Positions 34,526 to 43,469 are shown, counted from the first letter of the stretch. The stretch: DNA of 64,000 nucleotides from an uncultured Collinsella sp. (GCA_905199225.1 CAJKFS010000005.1:15455-79454), one strand, 5' to 3'. Numbers and translations: made by a program. Notes: a model not told the origin generated them from the letters alone.

Positions 34526-35005
34526 ATGGCTCAACCCAAGATTCTTCTCACACGCATCGATGACCGGTTTATTTACGGGCAAGACGTTGAGCTGTGGAAT
34601 GAGGCGACTGGTTCCAACCTTGTCCTGATCGTCAACGATGAGATCGCGGCGGATTCGCGCCAATGGGCACCCATGAGGGTGGCGGCGCCAGAAGGCGTTT
34701 GGACGCGGTTTTTCTCGGTGCAAAGGACTGTCGACATCATTCATACCGCAACGTCGCGCCAGTTGATTCAGATCATGGTGGCCTCACCCGCCGATGCGCT
34801 CGCGCTGGTTAAGGGCGGCGTGCCCATCACCAAGATCAGCATCGGTCACATGCAGGCAGGGGAGGGCAAGCGCCCCATAACGCCCGCAGTCGCCGTGGAC
34901 GGCGCAGACGTCGCTGCTCTCAGAGAGCTGCAAAAGCTCGGAGTAGAGCTGGAAATCCGCTATCTCCCCAGCTCCAATCCCGACCCCATTCAACTAGTCA
35001 TTTAA
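34526..35005 (+). CDS. Orphan PTS mannose-family EIIB with His-to-Tyr active site
   Basis: 159 aa and clearly a paralogue of the IIB at 24802 (shared MAxPxILLTRID start, KGGVPITKISIGHMQ, ELQKLGVELEIR). The phosphorylation site His17 is replaced by Tyr17 (FIYGQD against LVHGQV). Such a protein cannot carry phosphate in the known way. It stands alone beside tRNA-Thr with no IIA, IIC or IID. It may be a regulator, a decoy, or a decaying gene, although the frame is fully intact. Its last codons and stop come from the repeat element at 34993-35024. Confidence 0.85.
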   Translation: MAQPKILLTRIDDRFIYGQDVELWNEATGSNLVLIVNDEIAADSRQWAPMRVAAPEGVWTRFFSVQRTVDIIHTATSRQLIQIMVASPADALALVKGGVPITKISIGHMQAGEGKRPITPAVAVDGADVAALRELQKLGVELEIRYLPSSNPDPIQLVI

Positions 35006-35024
35006 GAACGTCCCCAATGACTAG
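34993..35024. repeat. ACTAGTCATT...AATGACTAG element, second locus
   Basis: 32 bp with 9-10 bp inverted ends (ACTAGTCATT and AATGACTAG), the same element as at 7207-7263 and 59222-59250. It starts inside the IIB gene and provides its TAA stop. Confidence 0.75.
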
Positions 35025-35031
35025 GCAGCAA

Positions 35032-35063
35032 AGCGCCCGTCGGCGGTGGTGCCGGCGGGCGCT
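35032..35063. terminator. Terminator between convergent genes
   Basis: AGCGCCCG pairs with CGGGCGCT around an inner GC stem. It serves galM on the minus strand and possibly the IIB gene. Confidence 0.7.
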
Positions 35064-35089
35064 GCTGTGCGATATGTCGCGTTGTGGGC

Positions 35090-36142
35090 TTAGTGCCTCA
35101 TAAAGTGATATTCGATCACATTGCTGTAGGGGTGACCCGGGCCCACAATGCCCTGCGGGAACAGCGACTGGTGCGGCGTGTCGGGGTACATCTCGGCCTC
35201 GAGGGCAAAGCCGGCGCCCCAGCCATAGTTGGCATCGTCCTTGGCGTGCTCGTCGCCCAGCCAGTTGCCGGTGTAGAGCTGCACGCCCGGTGCGGTGGTG
35301 TAGTAGTCCAGCTCGCGACCGGTCCACATCTCCTCAACATGCATCGCGCGGCGCAGATTACGGCCGTACTGATAGCCATCGATGCACAGACAGTGATCGT
35401 AGCCACGGGCCTGCTTAATCTGCGGATCGTCGGCCTCCATGCCGGGAGCGACGGGACGCAGCTCGCGGAAGTCAAACGGCGTGCCCTCGACCGGAGCGAT
35501 CTCGCCGGTGGGGATGTTCTGCTCGTTAATGGGCAGGTAATGGGCAGCGTTGGCGACAAAGAAGTGCTCACAGTCCATGCCGGCGTTATGGCCGGCAAGG
35601 TTAAAGTACGTGTGGTTGGTCATGGACACGTAGGTGGCGCGGTCGCTCTCGCAGCCATACTCGACACGAAAGACGCCGGTGCGCGTCACGGTAAACACGG
35701 CCGTAAAGGTGCGGTTGCCGGGTAGGCCCAGCTCGCCATCCTCAAGCGAGGTGGTCATGCGCACGGCATTGTGGACCTCGTCGAGCTCAACATCCCATAC
35801 GCGCTTGTGCAGGCCGTGCTCAAGATCGCTGTGCAGGTTGTTGACGCCTTCGTTGGCCGGCATATGCCAGTCCGTGCCGTCGATGGTGATCGTGGCGCCC
35901 GCGGTGCGGTTTGCCACGGGGCCGATGGTCGCGCCAAAGCAGGCGGGGTTGTCAAAGTAATCCTCGAGCTTATCGAAGCCCAGCACCACATCGCGCACGT
36001 TGCCGGGAATGTCGGGCACATCGATACCCAGCACGGTGGCGCCATAGTCCATAATGCGAACGCAGATCTCGGGCCCGTTGAGGGTGTAACGATGAACGGG
36101 GGTACCGCACGGCGCGGTGCCGAAAAGCTCGGAAGTGATCAT
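35090..36142 (-). CDS. galM: Galactose mutarotase (aldose 1-epimerase)
   Basis: 350 aa. Signatures are MDYGATVLGIDVPD, GATIGPVANRTAGA (about 76-89), NNLHSD, catalytic His in MTNHTYFNLAG and the C-terminal GVQLYTGNWL with Glu in ALEAEMYPDTPHQS. It interconverts alpha and beta anomers of galactose. Start 36142 (MITSELFG) has AGGAA upstream; the frame extension lies in the promoter region shared with the divergent DeoR gene. The DeoR-type site at 36304 may control both. Confidence 0.92.
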   Translation of the reverse strand: MITSELFGTAPCGTPVHRYTLNGPEICVRIMDYGATVLGIDVPDIPGNVRDVVLGFDKLEDYFDNPACFGATIGPVANRTAGATITIDGTDWHMPANEGVNNLHSDLEHGLHKRVWDVELDEVHNAVRMTTSLEDGELGLPGNRTFTAVFTVTRTGVFRVEYGCESDRATYVSMTNHTYFNLAGHNAGMDCEHFFVANAAHYLPINEQNIPTGEIAPVEGTPFDFRELRPVAPGMEADDPQIKQARGYDHCLCIDGYQYGRNLRRAMHVEEMWTGRELDYYTTAPGVQLYTGNWLGDEHAKDDANYGWGAGFALEAEMYPDTPHQSLFPQGIVGPGHPYSNVIEYHFMRH

Positions 36143-36303
36143 TTGGTTCCTAACATCGAGGTATTTCCGACAAACTGTAGCGCGAACAGGCGAGATTATC
36201 ACTACACCCCACTAAAGCAGGGGGTATTTTTCTCAAAAAAGTGATGATTGGAGCTGTGCGGGCATTCATTTTTGACGCGCACGAGTCTGATACAATTTGT
36301 TCG

Positions 36304-36317
36304 TTACTGTTTGAATG
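36304..36317. promoter_or_regulatory. Candidate DeoR/LacR operator
   Basis: TTACTGTTTGAATG recurs as TTACTGTTCGAATG at 60548-60561 upstream of lacA. It lies 32 bp before the DeoR gene and between it and galM. Confidence 0.55.
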
Positions 36318-36348
36318 ATATGCGCGCAAAGAACGGCGAGGATTCATC

Positions 36349-37113
36349 GTGATTAAGGCAGAGCGACAGGATAGGGTTCGTCAGCTGCTCGAAGAGCAGG
36401 GCACGGTCTCGGTCAAGGAGATTTCGGATGCGTTAGGTGTCTCGGATATGACGATCCGCCGTGATCTTGAGGAGCTTGCGAGCCTGGGCGAGATCGAGCG
36501 CGTGCACGGCGGAGCCCGCAGTGCGCAGGGCCGTCCGCACGCTATGTTGCGCCATGAGTATTCGCACAGCGAAAAGCGCACGAAGCATGCCGAGGAAAAG
36601 TTGCAGATTGCGCGCCGCGCTGTGGAGCTTATCGAGGAGAGCTCGACCATCTTTTTGGGTACAGGCACCACGGTTGAGCAGATGGCCTCGATGCTGCCGG
36701 CGTTTCGCCTGCGCATCGTGACCAATTCGCTTTCGGTGTTTAACCTGCTCGAGGCGCGCGAGGACTGCGACCTGTGTCTCGTGGGCGGTATGTACCGTCG
36801 CCGCACTGCCGCCTTTGTGGGCCCCACGGCCGAGGACACCTTGCGCGCACTGGGGATCGACGCAGCCTTTATCGGCGCAAACGGCATTTTGGACGGCGAC
36901 GTGTCTACGTCTAACATGGAAGAGGGCCGCATCCAGCAGCTCGCCTTTAGCAAGGCCGACTCGCGCTATCTGATCGCCGATTCCAGCAAGATCGGCAAGC
37001 GCGACTTCTACACCTTCTGCCGCCTGGACAGTTTGGATGCCGTGGTGTGCGAGCCGGGCATCGCCGCCGAGGATCGCGCCGCCATCGAGGAGCACACGCA
37101 GGTCATCTGCTAG
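36349..37113 (+). CDS. DeoR family regulator (LacR-like)
   Basis: 254 aa. N-terminal helix-turn-helix (RVRQLLEEQGTVSVKEISDALGVSDMTIRRDLEELA, about 8-43) and a C-terminal DeoRC sugar-phosphate-binding domain with GTGTTVEQMA, TNSLSVFN, LVGGMYRRR and GANGILDGDVST. LacR of this family responds to tagatose-6-P. The start is GTG 36349. A truncated near-copy lies at 41434-41866. Because the operator near its own promoter recurs before lacAB, it may control the tagatose pathway. Confidence 0.9.
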   Translation: MIKAERQDRVRQLLEEQGTVSVKEISDALGVSDMTIRRDLEELASLGEIERVHGGARSAQGRPHAMLRHEYSHSEKRTKHAEEKLQIARRAVELIEESSTIFLGTGTTVEQMASMLPAFRLRIVTNSLSVFNLLEAREDCDLCLVGGMYRRRTAAFVGPTAEDTLRALGIDAAFIGANGILDGDVSTSNMEEGRIQQLAFSKADSRYLIADSSKIGKRDFYTFCRLDSLDAVVCEPGIAAEDRAAIEEHTQVIC

Positions 37114-37230
37114 CTAACGCTATGGGATGCCCACAAGCGCTGCGGGAGGACTTTTGTCTCCTGTCATTGTGGGGAATCAGCGCGTCAGCGCTACGCGATA
37201 TGACGCGCAAATGAGGACTCCACTATCAAA

Positions 37231-37533
37231 TTGTCTCAACCTGTGATATCTAGGCGGCCAAAAGCGAGTCAGATGTTACAGATCGAGATTTATGGCTCGG
37301 CCTATTCCGTTTGTCTCGATCTGTAACAGCTAGGACCGAAAAATTCAGCTAGTTGTTACAGATTGAGATTGAGAGGATTGACCTGTGCATTCATCTCAAT
37401 CTGTAACATCTAGACGTCCAAAACCGGTCTTAGTGTTACAGATTGAGACAATTCGGCGGGGTCTACCTTGTTTGTCTCGATCTGTAACGGTTAGGACTTA
37501 AAAACTCGGCTACGTGTTACAGATCGAGACAAA
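37231..37533. repeat. Palindrome array 1 (four units, 80-bp period)
   Basis: Units at 37231-37290, 37310-37370, 37391-37450 and 37471-37533 each carry an outer arm like GTCTCGATCTGTAACA and its complement TGTTACAGATCGAGAC about 25 bases apart. Spacing is 80, 80 and 81 bp. Unit centres alternate between two types, GG(C/T)CAAAAGCG and GGACCGAAAAACTCGG. It lies between the convergent DeoR and GntR genes. The 37114-37230 stretch before it holds no gene. Confidence 0.9.
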
Positions 37534-37545
37534 AGAAAAAGAACA

Positions 37546-38283
37546 TTAGGACTTGAAAATAAAGTTTTGATAAGGGATTCGCCCAGTTAAGACGGTGCGG
37601 CAGACAATTGAGATTAGTTTGCCTCCGGAGTCGTAAGCATAATGAGTCAGTTCGATGACCGGAAGTTTTGCAACACCATAATTACTGGCTTCGGAATCGC
37701 TAAGCTGACGTGCTCTATAGCTTTCCCTAACAGATTGGATAGACTTGGACAAGTCGTCCATGATTCTGCTAAATGCCTGAAAATCTAACTGGTTATTCGG
37801 AACGCGCGACTTTGAAATGAAGAACGTATCAGCGCCTATGAAGCTGCCTTCAAGTTCGTAGGTCAATTCAAGACGCTGAATTTCATCGCGACTTTGACAT
37901 CCAAATTGTTGGAGCATCATTACGGAAATTGGACGACCTGATGTGAGGCCGCCGAAATGTTTGGTAATGGCATCTGGATCAACGCCATCGCAATGGCTTG
38001 CAAAGTCAAAGTCTAAAAGTGAATTGAGCTCGCTAACGCGTTTCGGTGCAACAAACGACCCCTTACCTTGGATTCGATAGATACTTCCACGACGCTCCAG
38101 CTCACTCATGGCAAGTCGGACGGTTGTTCTGCTTACGGCGTATTCGTCGCAGAGTTCCATTTCTGTTGGAAGTTTATCGTCTGCTTGATATTCATCGACG
38201 ATCTGCTTGAGCAGCGCGTCGGTGAGCTGTAAATAGAGTGGCCGTTTTTCGTGTGTATCGAGCATTAGAGCCTCAGTTTGCAT
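37546..38283 (-). CDS. GntR/HutC family regulator with UTRA domain
   Basis: 245 aa. Winged helix ([44 protein letters not shown], about 14-66) and a UTRA domain to the end. Start could be ATG 38283 or the inner ATG at 38265. It is followed on the same strand by palindrome array 1 and preceded by the DUF7916 gene, 54 bp upstream; the two likely form an operon. It probably senses the phosphosugar imported by the IICB at 39614. Confidence 0.87.
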   Translation of the reverse strand: MQTEALMLDTHEKRPLYLQLTDALLKQIVDEYQADDKLPTEMELCDEYAVSRTTVRLAMSELERRGSIYRIQGKGSFVAPKRVSELNSLLDFDFASHCDGVDPDAITKHFGGLTSGRPISVMMLQQFGCQSRDEIQRLELTYELEGSFIGADTFFISKSRVPNNQLDFQAFSRIMDDLSKSIQSVRESYRARQLSDSEASNYGVAKLPVIELTHYAYDSGGKLISIVCRTVLTGRIPYQNFIFKS

Positions 38284-38337
38284 GTTGGTTATACCTGATG
38301 GTTGCCTCAGTCGGGATGTAACGTGGGCAAGGTAACC

Positions 38338-39258
38338 TTAACGTATCACAGAGCGGCTCAGCATGACGATCTGATGCCTGTATCCACGAAGGGCTTGTCC
38401 GAGCGTGAAGATATTCTGGGGCAGGCAAATACCGTTCATGGAGTCCCCAATATGTTGGAGGTCAGCGCCGGCTGCTTTTGCTGCAAGGCCTATTTTCTTA
38501 ATGGTCTCGCTGTCGCAGGAGTCTTGACTCGTCCCGTTCGCCGCCATGACGAGAACCTTCTCTTCAATTGACTTGCCTACGTTGTGGGATCGTACAAAGT
38601 CTACGATGGCGCGCAGGTCTGCTTCTTGGAAGCAAGGGACGGTGTAGGGGGCTGGCACGAGAAGGATATCGACGCCGAGGTCAACAAACTTGCGCGCAAT
38701 TTCGAGCGTCATGACAGGTTCCGCAACGCCCGCTCCATGCATTTTTCCGGCTATGACCAGGCCATTGAAATGCTCTTTGGAGAGTTTAATCGAATGGGCG
38801 ATTGCATCGTTGGAGACGCCGGTTCCAGGGTTGCCCGTCAGGCAGATAAAATCAAATCCGAGTTCGTTAGCCTTTTCTAAGGTCTTGGGAGAGACGCGAC
38901 GACCCATGGGGATTTCCGTTCGGGATTCAGACATCTCTGCCTCGTTATCAACTGGCTCCAGATTGACGCCAATGGGCCTTCCGCATGCTCGCTTCACCCA
39001 AGTGACCGGGTTTTCATTGAGATCATCTGGAATACCGGCAATAACTGGATCGAACACATCGAGCGCGTTAAACAGAAGCAGGTCGGCACCTGCGGCACGT
39101 TCGATTTCTGCATTAGTAACGCCGCCGAGAAATTGGGAAGAGGGTACGTTTTCCGCCATGATGGTACGTCCCTCGGAAGCCAGAATTGCCTGTTTTAGAT
39201 CCATGGGTGACGTGGCGGCAAAATCGGATGCGGACATGTTCAGTAATCGTTTGGGCAT
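38338..39258 (-). CDS. DUF7916-like TIM-barrel protein
   Basis: 306 aa. It has motifs such as MSASDFAAT, EGRTIMAENVP, GADLLLFNALDVFDP, RPIGVNLEPVD, FICLTGNPGTGVSN and GADLQHIGDSMNG, which match a PEP-mutase-like TIM-barrel family frequent beside PTS genes in Firmicutes and Coriobacteria. The activity is not established. It might act on a phosphorylated sugar from the neighbouring IICB, but that is inferred from position only. It is divergent from the IICB gene. Confidence 0.75.
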   Translation of the reverse strand: MPKRLLNMSASDFAATSPMDLKQAILASEGRTIMAENVPSSQFLGGVTNAEIERAAGADLLLFNALDVFDPVIAGIPDDLNENPVTWVKRACGRPIGVNLEPVDNEAEMSESRTEIPMGRRVSPKTLEKANELGFDFICLTGNPGTGVSNDAIAHSIKLSKEHFNGLVIAGKMHGAGVAEPVMTLEIARKFVDLGVDILLVPAPYTVPCFQEADLRAIVDFVRSHNVGKSIEEKVLVMAANGTSQDSCDSETIKKIGLAAKAAGADLQHIGDSMNGICLPQNIFTLGQALRGYRHQIVMLSRSVIR

Positions 39259-39304
39259 TGTTACTTCCTTTGACTAGAACGACAGGCTTGTGACATTGTC
39301 TCTA

Positions 39305-39428
39305 ATATTGTTACAACAATATATTCAATATGTTATATCCAATCGGTGAACGGTTGCAAACTTATTGTACTGCGCGGAAAAATAGCCCTTAGCTGGGAAA
39401 ACATTATATTAATCAACTACCGTTCACC
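39305..39428. promoter_or_regulatory. Divergent regulatory region with palindrome and GGTGAACGGT sites
   Basis: A palindrome ATATTGTTACAACAATAT lies at 39305-39322, a plausible GntR site. GGTGAACGGT at 39345-39354 and its complement at 39419-39428 face each other 74 bp apart. The 355-bp gap 39259-39613 has no gene. Confidence 0.55.
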
Positions 39429-39613
39429 GAATAAGTATTTGAATTCTTGACATATCGACAAAGCGGAAAAAGAATTGGTTATGACAAATCGCGCAAATGA
39501 TATTACATTTCGCACAAGAGCGTATTCACTTACATAAGTGGATACAAACGGGGACGACGACGGTTGAGTCCGGATAAATCGTTGTGTGCCCGGGAATCAT
39601 GAAAGGATGTGTT

Positions 39614-41308
39614 ATGGACGCTATCGTCAAATTCCTTGAAAAACACCAGCCCCTCTTCGACAAAATTTCGAGGAACATTTATCTGGTGGCGATTAAGGAT
39701 GGCTTTCTCTCGAATATGCCAATTGTGCTGTTCTCGAGCCTGTTCCTTCTTCTTTCGACGCTCCCTGCCTATATAGGCATTACGCTTCCGTCTGAGGTGC
39801 TGGATTTCTTCAATAAAATCTATGCATATACCATGGGACTTCTTGGCATTATGGTGGCCGGCACCACGGCGAGCTCACTTGCCATGTCGATGAACCGTCG
39901 CATGCCTTCGGGTAAATCTCTCAACCCCACCTCGTGCATGGTTTGTGCCATGTGCGGCATGCTCTTGCTATCGGTGACGAACGATGTTGTCTCGATTGGC
40001 GGAGCAGATACATCTGTTTTTGAAACCGGCTATATGGGAACCAAGGGTTTTCTCGCTGCGTTCGTAGCCGCATTCTTGACCGTTAATATCTATAAGGTGT
40101 GCATTAGCCATAATGTGACGATCAAGCTTCCCAAAGAGGTCCCTGGCTCTATTGCGCAGAGTTTTCGCGATATCTTTGCATTTGGGTTTTCGATCCTTGC
40201 GTGCGCTTTTATCGATCTTGCGAGCCGCAAGCTGCTTGCTGTGCCGTTCGCCAATTTGGTATCCGCTCTCATCTCGCCGCTGTTCTCCGCGGTCGACACC
40301 TATCCTGGCATGGCGCTTATCGAAGGCGCGGTCGCACTTTTCCAATTTATGGGTATCCACGGTGCTTCGGTTGTCATGAGTCCGATCAATGCTGCGCTCT
40401 ACGGCAATACCGTTACCAATCTTGAGATTTTCCAAGCAGGTGGACACCCGTCAATTGCTCTCACGCAGGACTTTACAAGCTTCATCGGCGGTCTGGGCGG
40501 TTCTGGCTGCACGTTCATCGTTCCTATTATCCTGATCATGTTTATGCGCTCCAAGCAGCTTAAAGCCATGGGCAAGGCATCGATTATCCCGGTGATTTTT
40601 GGAGTTAACGAGCCCGTTATCTTCGGTATGCCGATTGTTCTCAATCCCTATATGTTCGTGCCCTTCCTAGTGGCTCCTATGGTCAACGCCATTATCGGTA
40701 AATTTTTCATTGACGTCATTGGAATGAACGCCCCCATGTATACCATGCCGTGGGCGCTTCCCGGCCCAATCGGTGCATTCCTCACCACGGGTCTCGATCT
40801 GCGTTCTCTCGTATTGATGGCAGTGCTGTTGGTCGTTGACTTTGTGATTTACTATCCGTTCTGCAAGGCGTATGACCATCAGCTTTGTTTGGAAGAGTCT
40901 GCAAAGGAGACTGCAGGAACCTCGGATGCAGATGCTATTGCCGCACAGGAAAATGTCGCAAAAGCTCTCGAGGCGGTAAAGGACAAGGCGGAGCAGATCC
41001 GCGTGCTTGTGCTTTGCCAGGGTGCCGGCACTTCGACTCTCTTGGCAAATGCTCTTCGCGAAGGTGCCGCTGCTAAGGGTATCGATCTGGTTTCTCAGTC
41101 CGGTGCGTACGGAAGCCACTATGAGACGATGGATCAGTACAACGTGATTGTTCTGGCACCCCAGGCACGCATGTACTATGACGCTATGAAGGCCGATACC
41201 GATCGCCTTGGAATTAAACTGCTCACCACAAGGGGCAAGGAGTATATCGACCTTACCAACGATCCCGAAGGTGCAATTGACTGGATCGTTCAGGAGCTGG
41301 CCAAATAG
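39614..41308 (+). CDS. PTS lactose/cellobiose-family IICB component 1
   Basis: 564 aa. Residues 1-430 form the membrane IIC domain with conserved GINEPVIFG-like (GVNEPVIFGMPIVLNP) and YGIHGASVV segments. After a linker the IIB domain starts near 460, with the phosphorylated Cys468 in VLVLCQGAGTSTLL. Lactose-family IICB proteins are about 570 aa. ATG 39614 is chosen because AAAGGA lies just upstream and its start MDAIVKFLEKHQP matches the other copies. No GH1 gene adjoins it; the DUF7916/GntR pair is divergent. Substrate unknown. Confidence 0.9.
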   Translation: MDAIVKFLEKHQPLFDKISRNIYLVAIKDGFLSNMPIVLFSSLFLLLSTLPAYIGITLPSEVLDFFNKIYAYTMGLLGIMVAGTTASSLAMSMNRRMPSGKSLNPTSCMVCAMCGMLLLSVTNDVVSIGGADTSVFETGYMGTKGFLAAFVAAFLTVNIYKVCISHNVTIKLPKEVPGSIAQSFRDIFAFGFSILACAFIDLASRKLLAVPFANLVSALISPLFSAVDTYPGMALIEGAVALFQFMGIHGASVVMSPINAALYGNTVTNLEIFQAGGHPSIALTQDFTSFIGGLGGSGCTFIVPIILIMFMRSKQLKAMGKASIIPVIFGVNEPVIFGMPIVLNPYMFVPFLVAPMVNAIIGKFFIDVIGMNAPMYTMPWALPGPIGAFLTTGLDLRSLVLMAVLLVVDFVIYYPFCKAYDHQLCLEESAKETAGTSDADAIAAQENVAKALEAVKDKAEQIRVLVLCQGAGTSTLLANALREGAAAKGIDLVSQSGAYGSHYETMDQYNVIVLAPQARMYYDAMKADTDRLGIKLLTTRGKEYIDLTNDPEGAIDWIVQELAK

Positions 41309-41343
41309 TGGATGCACTCCGTCGTTGATTCGTCGGTGTATAG

Positions 41344-41382
41344 TACGGCCCTGCAGCTTATTGAGCTGCGGGGCCGTATTTC
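41344..41382 (+). terminator. Terminator after IICB 1
   Basis: TACGGCCC and GCAGCT pair with AGCTGC and GGGCCGTA, followed by TTTCGTT. Confidence 0.85.
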
Positions 41383-41433
41383 GTTGAGTATCTAATTGAG
41401 ACAATGAGCGCAACCGTCGTGAGATCGCATTGG

Positions 41434-41866
41434 CGCTCTCCGAGTCACCGACAAGCTGACTTTCATCTATGTGACCAATTCGCTTTCGGCCTTTAGCCTG
41501 CTCGAGGCGCGCGAGGATTGCGAGCTGTGCCTGGTGGGCGGCATGTACCGCCGCCGCACCGCCGCCTTTGTGGGGCCCACGGCCGAGGATACCCTGCGCG
41601 CGCTGGGCATCGATGCGGCGTTTATCGGCGCCAACGGTATTCTGGACGGCGACGTGTCCACGTCCAACATGGACGAGGGCCGCATCCAGCAGCTCGCCTT
41701 TAGCAAGGTCGATACGCGCTATCTGATTGCCGACTCCAGCAGGATCGGCAGGCGCGACTTCTACACCTTCTGCCGCCTGGACAGCCTGGACGCCGTAGTA
41801 TGCGAGCCGAGTATCTCCGCCGAAGACCGCGCCGCCATCGAGGAGCATGCGCAGGTCATCTGCTAG
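41434..41866 (+). pseudogene. Truncated DeoR regulator (C-terminal part only)
   Basis: From VTNSLSAFSLLEAREDCELC to the stop, about 132 residues are nearly identical to the intact DeoR at 36349. The helix-turn-helix half is missing; homology fades around 41434 after GACTTTCATCTATGTGACC. No ribosome site is seen. Its TAG stop abuts the stop of the convergent AlbA-domain gene. Confidence 0.88.
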
Positions 41867-43123
41867 CTAGCGCAGCAGGCGATATCTCTGCCCCCTGCCG
41901 GCGCCTTCAACTGTCGCCAGGCCTGTCTCAACGAGTTTTTTGAGGATGCGGAGTAGCTTCGAACGACTAAAGGTGACTTTAGCCGCAAGCTCGCTTGTCG
42001 ATTGAGGGTGTACTCCACTCAGCAGTCCGAATACGGTAAGTTCGTCGCCTTCGAGCCCAGGGTTATCCATGAGTAGGGGAAGTGTGACCACAATGGCGTT
42101 ATCCGAAACTTGAAACCGGGGCTTTCTGACGCTGTTCTTATAGGTATCGCGAATTCGCATGATGCCCGTTCCAAAGGCTTCGATAAGACCCAGGCGCAAA
42201 AAGACTTCGGCAAGAATACGATTGCGTCTAACGGATAGCATGTCGGATAGATATTCATCGACGGTCATGCTTGCCGGCAAGCCACCGGGCGAAGCGACTT
42301 CCACGCGGTCGTCGAACATCGAGATACGGATGTGTGCGGGCGCATCCCAAGTCCTATGAACGACTGCATTGGTAATGGCCTCGCGGAATGCTTCGAGCGG
42401 AATGAGCTCCTTGCGGATTCGCTCCATCCCCTTGATCTCTTCGTAACAGTACTGAATTTCGAAAAGCTCAAGGGCTCCGTCAATTTCCGCTAGAACGGAT
42501 GCATGCTCAAGAGTTTTGCGCTGCTTAATGAGGTTGATAGTTTCACCAAACACTGCGATGTCGATACCTGGGAAGCCATTCTCGTCCGCGAGCAGTTCTG
42601 CCGCGTTGTTGTAGGTTCCGGTTTCATCAAGCAGGCCAAGGGTTTTGAGAGTATCGGTTGTGAATGACTGAAGCGAAAGTTTTGCTGTTAGGCGATTCTC
42701 TAAAACGGTGAAAGATAAATCTTGTTTGTTTGCCGGGAGCTGCTCAAAGGAGAGATTTTGACCCTCGAGTACAAGACGTGAAAGGCCTAGGGTATCAACT
42801 GGTATGGTCGCGGTGTCATTGCGCTTGTATGCCTTCGAGCGGTATAGGTAAGGCTTTGATCTGCCGGGAAAGACCGTAAGCTCCACGGTTGCATCGGACT
42901 CGTTGATCTTTAGGGAGTAATCGGGCTGGGGGATGATCGAATCGTTAATCTTGTTTTCGATATCCAGGCAGGTCTGCTTGGGATCATCGATGCCAACGGC
43001 TTCTCCGTCGTCGTTAATTCCAAATAGAACGCGTCCTCCCGTGCCATTTGCATAAGCGGAGACGGTTTTAAGGAACGAATTGGTGACGCATTCCTTGAAT
43101 TCAAGATCTTTGGATTCTCGCAT
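41867..43123 (-). CDS. Schlafen AlbA_2-domain regulator with ATPase-like and winged-helix domains
   Basis: 418 aa. N-terminal AlbA_2 domain (LEFKECVTNSFLKTVSAYAN, GGRVLFGINDDGEAVGID, residues 7-48 and on), a HATPase_c_4-type region (AFREAITNAVVHRTWD near 245, LIEAFGTGIMRIRD near 325) and a C-terminal winged helix (STSELAAKVTFSRSKLLRILKKL). This is the architecture of putative ATP-dependent transcriptional regulators. Start 43123. It sits between a broken deoR and palindrome array 2, with clustered palindromes in front of it. Confidence 0.85.
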   Translation of the reverse strand: MRESKDLEFKECVTNSFLKTVSAYANGTGGRVLFGINDDGEAVGIDDPKQTCLDIENKINDSIIPQPDYSLKINESDATVELTVFPGRSKPYLYRSKAYKRNDTATIPVDTLGLSRLVLEGQNLSFEQLPANKQDLSFTVLENRLTAKLSLQSFTTDTLKTLGLLDETGTYNNAAELLADENGFPGIDIAVFGETINLIKQRKTLEHASVLAEIDGALELFEIQYCYEEIKGMERIRKELIPLEAFREAITNAVVHRTWDAPAHIRISMFDDRVEVASPGGLPASMTVDEYLSDMLSVRRNRILAEVFLRLGLIEAFGTGIMRIRDTYKNSVRKPRFQVSDNAIVVTLPLLMDNPGLEGDELTVFGLLSGVHPQSTSELAAKVTFSRSKLLRILKKLVETGLATVEGAGRGQRYRLLR

Positions 43124-43149
43124 CGTTTTGCTCCGTTTCGCTTCAATTT

Positions 43150-43258
43150 GACGTGAAAAATGACACGTAAAATTTTACACGTCATTTTACGCGTCAAAAT
43201 TATGACACGAAAAAATTTGCGTGTCATTTTACGTGTCAAAGTGACGCGATATGACGCG
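43150..43258. promoter_or_regulatory. Cluster of TGACACGT/ACGTGTCA palindromes
   Basis: Within 110 bp upstream of the AlbA gene there are about six copies of TGACACGT-like half-sites, e.g. TGACACGTAAAA facing TTTTACACGTCA, then GTGTCATTTTACGTGTCA and GACGCGATATGACGCG. This looks like an autoregulatory operator array. Confidence 0.6.
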
Positions 43259-43469
43259 CAAACGCGAATGCATTGGCATTCTGAACAATAACGGAGTTTG
43301 TAAGCCTGGGGCTTGATTGGGCTAACGCATGGAATTATCCGTATTCTCGAACACGCTTTCGGTATCATTTTGGCATTAAAAGATACCGAAGTGTGTTCGT
43401 GATGCCGATAATAATTAAGAAAGAGGAGCGCTTCGTAGCTGCCTGGAAAGTGAGGATTTGACCATCTGA

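Noticed and set aside
41471..41866. Functional short DeoR-type gene
   Set aside because: It lacks the DNA-binding half and a ribosome site and is nearly identical to the C-terminal half of the intact gene, so it is called a remnant.
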